64,000 nucleotides of DNA from contig NZ_JAESDH010000003.1 in NCBI RefSeq assembly GCF_019249295.1, forward strand, positions 227,456 through 291,455. The letters are read 5' to 3'. The stretch is from Alteromonas antoniana. Its GTDB lineage: Bacteria > Pseudomonadota > Gammaproteobacteria > Enterobacterales > Alteromonadaceae. The position numbers and the translations under genes were made by a program. Below, piece after piece: positions 63,046-64,000 of the stretch; the first letter of the stretch is position 1; every line of letters starts with the position of its first letter. Under the pieces are notes generated by a model, which made no database searches, was not told the origin of the DNA, and saw nothing but the letters and a program-made list of their open reading frames with translations.

Positions 63046-63085
63046 CCGGAATGCCGGAATGCCGGAATGCCGGAATGCCGGAATG
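63046..63085. repeat. Five tandem copies of an 8-bp unit
   Basis: CCGGAATG is repeated five times without a change. No coding frame is evident through it. Perfect short tandem repeats of this kind vary in copy number by slippage. It is located between the chemoreceptor gene and a small minus-strand gene. Confidence 0.95.
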
Positions 63086-63123
63086 CACCTTACATATTGT
63101 AACGAACTATATGAATCTCACAC

Positions 63124-63294
63124 TTAAAGCGTAACGATTACGTCATCGAACGGAATCACGAATTTATCTTCCTCCTCATGTCGTAAAGACACTAAATTGC
63201 GCAGTAAAACTTCAATCTGCTCGGCCCTAATATTCGAGTCTAGAGCCAGTTCATACTCTGTAATTTGTACTGCGTCATTTTCTAAAAACGGCAT
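63124..63294 (-). CDS. Small acidic protein (56 residues)
   Basis: ATG 63294 to TAA 63124 encodes an acidic helical peptide. A GAGGG motif lies about ten bases upstream of the start. The product begins MPFLENDAVQITEYELALDS and ends with IVTL. It resembles small chromosomal or plasmid proteins of unknown function. Composition and the start signal support it, but no family is recognised. Confidence 0.45.
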   Translation of the reverse strand: MPFLENDAVQITEYELALDSNIRAEQIEVLLRNLVSLRHEEEDKFVIPFDDVIVTL

Positions 63295-63485
63295 TCCATA
63301 GGCCCTCTTAGTAAAGACTCTTATTCTAATGGATCGCTAGCTTTACAATACTGTACGCATGGCCAGAAACGCAGCTAGCAACAAATAGCTCTGCTAATAT
63401 TTGAGGAATGATTTGATGTCTTCTAACTGCTGAAACTGATCGGAATGCCCTGCAGTTATTCCTTGGCTTTAATGCTGCCCCTGTT

Positions 63486-63924
63486 GGGGTTCTAGGGATT
63501 TTCCCCTCTAAAGTAACATAGAATGCTACAGGCTTTGTATTATATAGCCTCCAGCTGTGGGTTACTTTCGTTTCCAAGCTTAATCATCCACGATTGGCTT
63601 CGTAATTTCACTAATATCAGGCAATTTTCCGGTATTGGTGAAGTTATACGTCCCGCTTAAGTTGATATTTTGCCATGCAACGGGCGAAACAGCACGAGTG
63701 ATAGCCGCTTTTTCTTCATCACCTGTCGCTTCAAAGTGTCCCAGAAGATGACTCAGTATCGCGGAGTTGAAGTAGATGATCGCGTTGGCAAGCAATCTTG
63801 CGCATTCATTCCAGATAGCGATTTCAGACTCGTTTTTGCCACGGAACTGATCACCATTCACCGACGCAATGGCTCGTCTAAGGAAGTGCCATGCTTCTCC
63901 CCGGTTCAGGGCACGTTGCACATA
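63486..63924 (-). mobile_element. Second, truncated copy of the Tn3-family element
   Basis: The 439 bases repeat 51206-51644 almost exactly (two differences noted in the first 50), starting with the inverted repeat GGGGTTCTAGGGATTTTCCC. The tnpA 3' end (63580-63924, encoding RGEAWHFLRRAIASVNGDQF near its start) is cut at codon CAT by another transposon end at 63925. The copy is in the same orientation as the first, 12 kb away. Confidence 0.9.
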
Positions 63925-64000
63925 GGGGTTCTAGGGATTTTCCCCTCTAAAAAGACATAATCCTCTGTAGACCACACCAATAAATGGCTGCGGAGGTGGT
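63925..64000. mobile_element. End of a third, related Tn3-family element
   Basis: GGGGTTCTAGGGATTTTCCC at 63925, with identity to the other ends through 27 bases (to CTCTAAA), then diverges into AAGACATAATCC. It sits inside the tnpA sequence of the second copy, so a different transposon with nearly the same terminal repeat inserted there. The rest lies beyond the window. Confidence 0.8.

Noticed and set aside
63094..63106. Ter site for the Tus-like protein
   Set aside because: Eleven of 13 matches is about what chance gives in 64 kb on two strands, and there is only one such site. Not called as a feature.
63326..63577. 83-codon minus-strand frame across the second Tn3 end
   Set aside because: It is formed by reading through the inverted repeat and has no matching domain or ribosome site.
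51206..63924. Classical composite transposon made of two complete Tn3 units
   Set aside because: The right copy is truncated after 439 bases and no matching 5-bp duplications flank the pair, so mobility as one unit is not shown.
1..64000. CRISPR arrays, tRNA and rRNA genes
   Set aside because: No regularly spaced direct repeats with unique spacers and no cloverleaf or rRNA signatures were seen on reading. The only tandem repeat is the 8-bp unit at 63046-63085.

Overview
The window looks like part of a large conjugative plasmid, or an integrated relative, from a marine gammaproteobacterium of the Alteromonadales type. This is inferred from gene content and moderate GC; no rRNA or species marker is present. 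Three kinds of DNA are joined: an IncI/Dot-Icm-like conjugation backbone, a variable region of very small genes, and chromosomal-type catabolic operons fenced by insertion sequences and Tn3-family transposons.

1-5265 holds a + strand conjugation block that includes a DotM/TrbA-like coupling-complex protein. 5266-6041 is mostly structured noncoding DNA around one small gene. 6170-16706 is an accessory region: a compact divergent tyrosine recombinase, a HigB/HigA toxin-antitoxin pair, two genes with in-frame stop codons, AbiTii abortive-infection gene pieces on both sides of an IS3-family element, then about 20 tiny + strand genes. Most of these are separated only by a stop/Shine-Dalgarno/start module close to GGAAACACGATG. 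Several encode mini zinc-ribbon proteins. Conjugation genes resume at 16734-23977 (DotL/TrbC coupling ATPase, an unknown secreted repeat protein, an unknown protein, DotA/TraY). They are followed by a three-helix membrane protein in the position of an entry-exclusion gene, small genes, an HU protein and a distant Tus-like replication-terminator protein.

An intact IS5-family element (28281-29473, CTAA target duplication) marks the switch to a complete benzoate-to-TCA-cycle pathway: pcaD-pcaF-pcaJ-pcaI (- strand), an IclR regulator (pcaR-like), a CatR/BenM-type LysR regulator, then catB-catC-catA-benABCD-benE (+ strand). A DcaP-like porin, a five-gene Liv-type ABC importer and a second IclR regulator follow. 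Benzoate would enter through the porin and BenE and/or the ABC importer, be oxidised by BenABC and BenD to catechol, be ring-opened by CatA, pass through CatB, CatC and PcaD to 3-oxoadipate, and be activated and cleaved by PcaIJ and PcaF to succinyl-CoA and acetyl-CoA.

50015-51205 is a scar: an integrase broken by one extra T in a homopolymer, cut off by an ISAs1-family remnant. A 3.2 kb Tn3-family element carrying only tnpA follows. Next comes an operon for oxidation of an alcohol, probably aromatic (Tat-exported small subunit, GMC oxidoreductase, aldehyde dehydrogenase), a sigma-54 enhancer-binding regulator with recognisable -24/-12 promoters and a shared upstream palindrome, an SphA/MetA-type outer-membrane protein and a chemoreceptor. 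The window ends in a second, truncated copy of the same Tn3 element, interrupted by the end of a third, related Tn3-type element.
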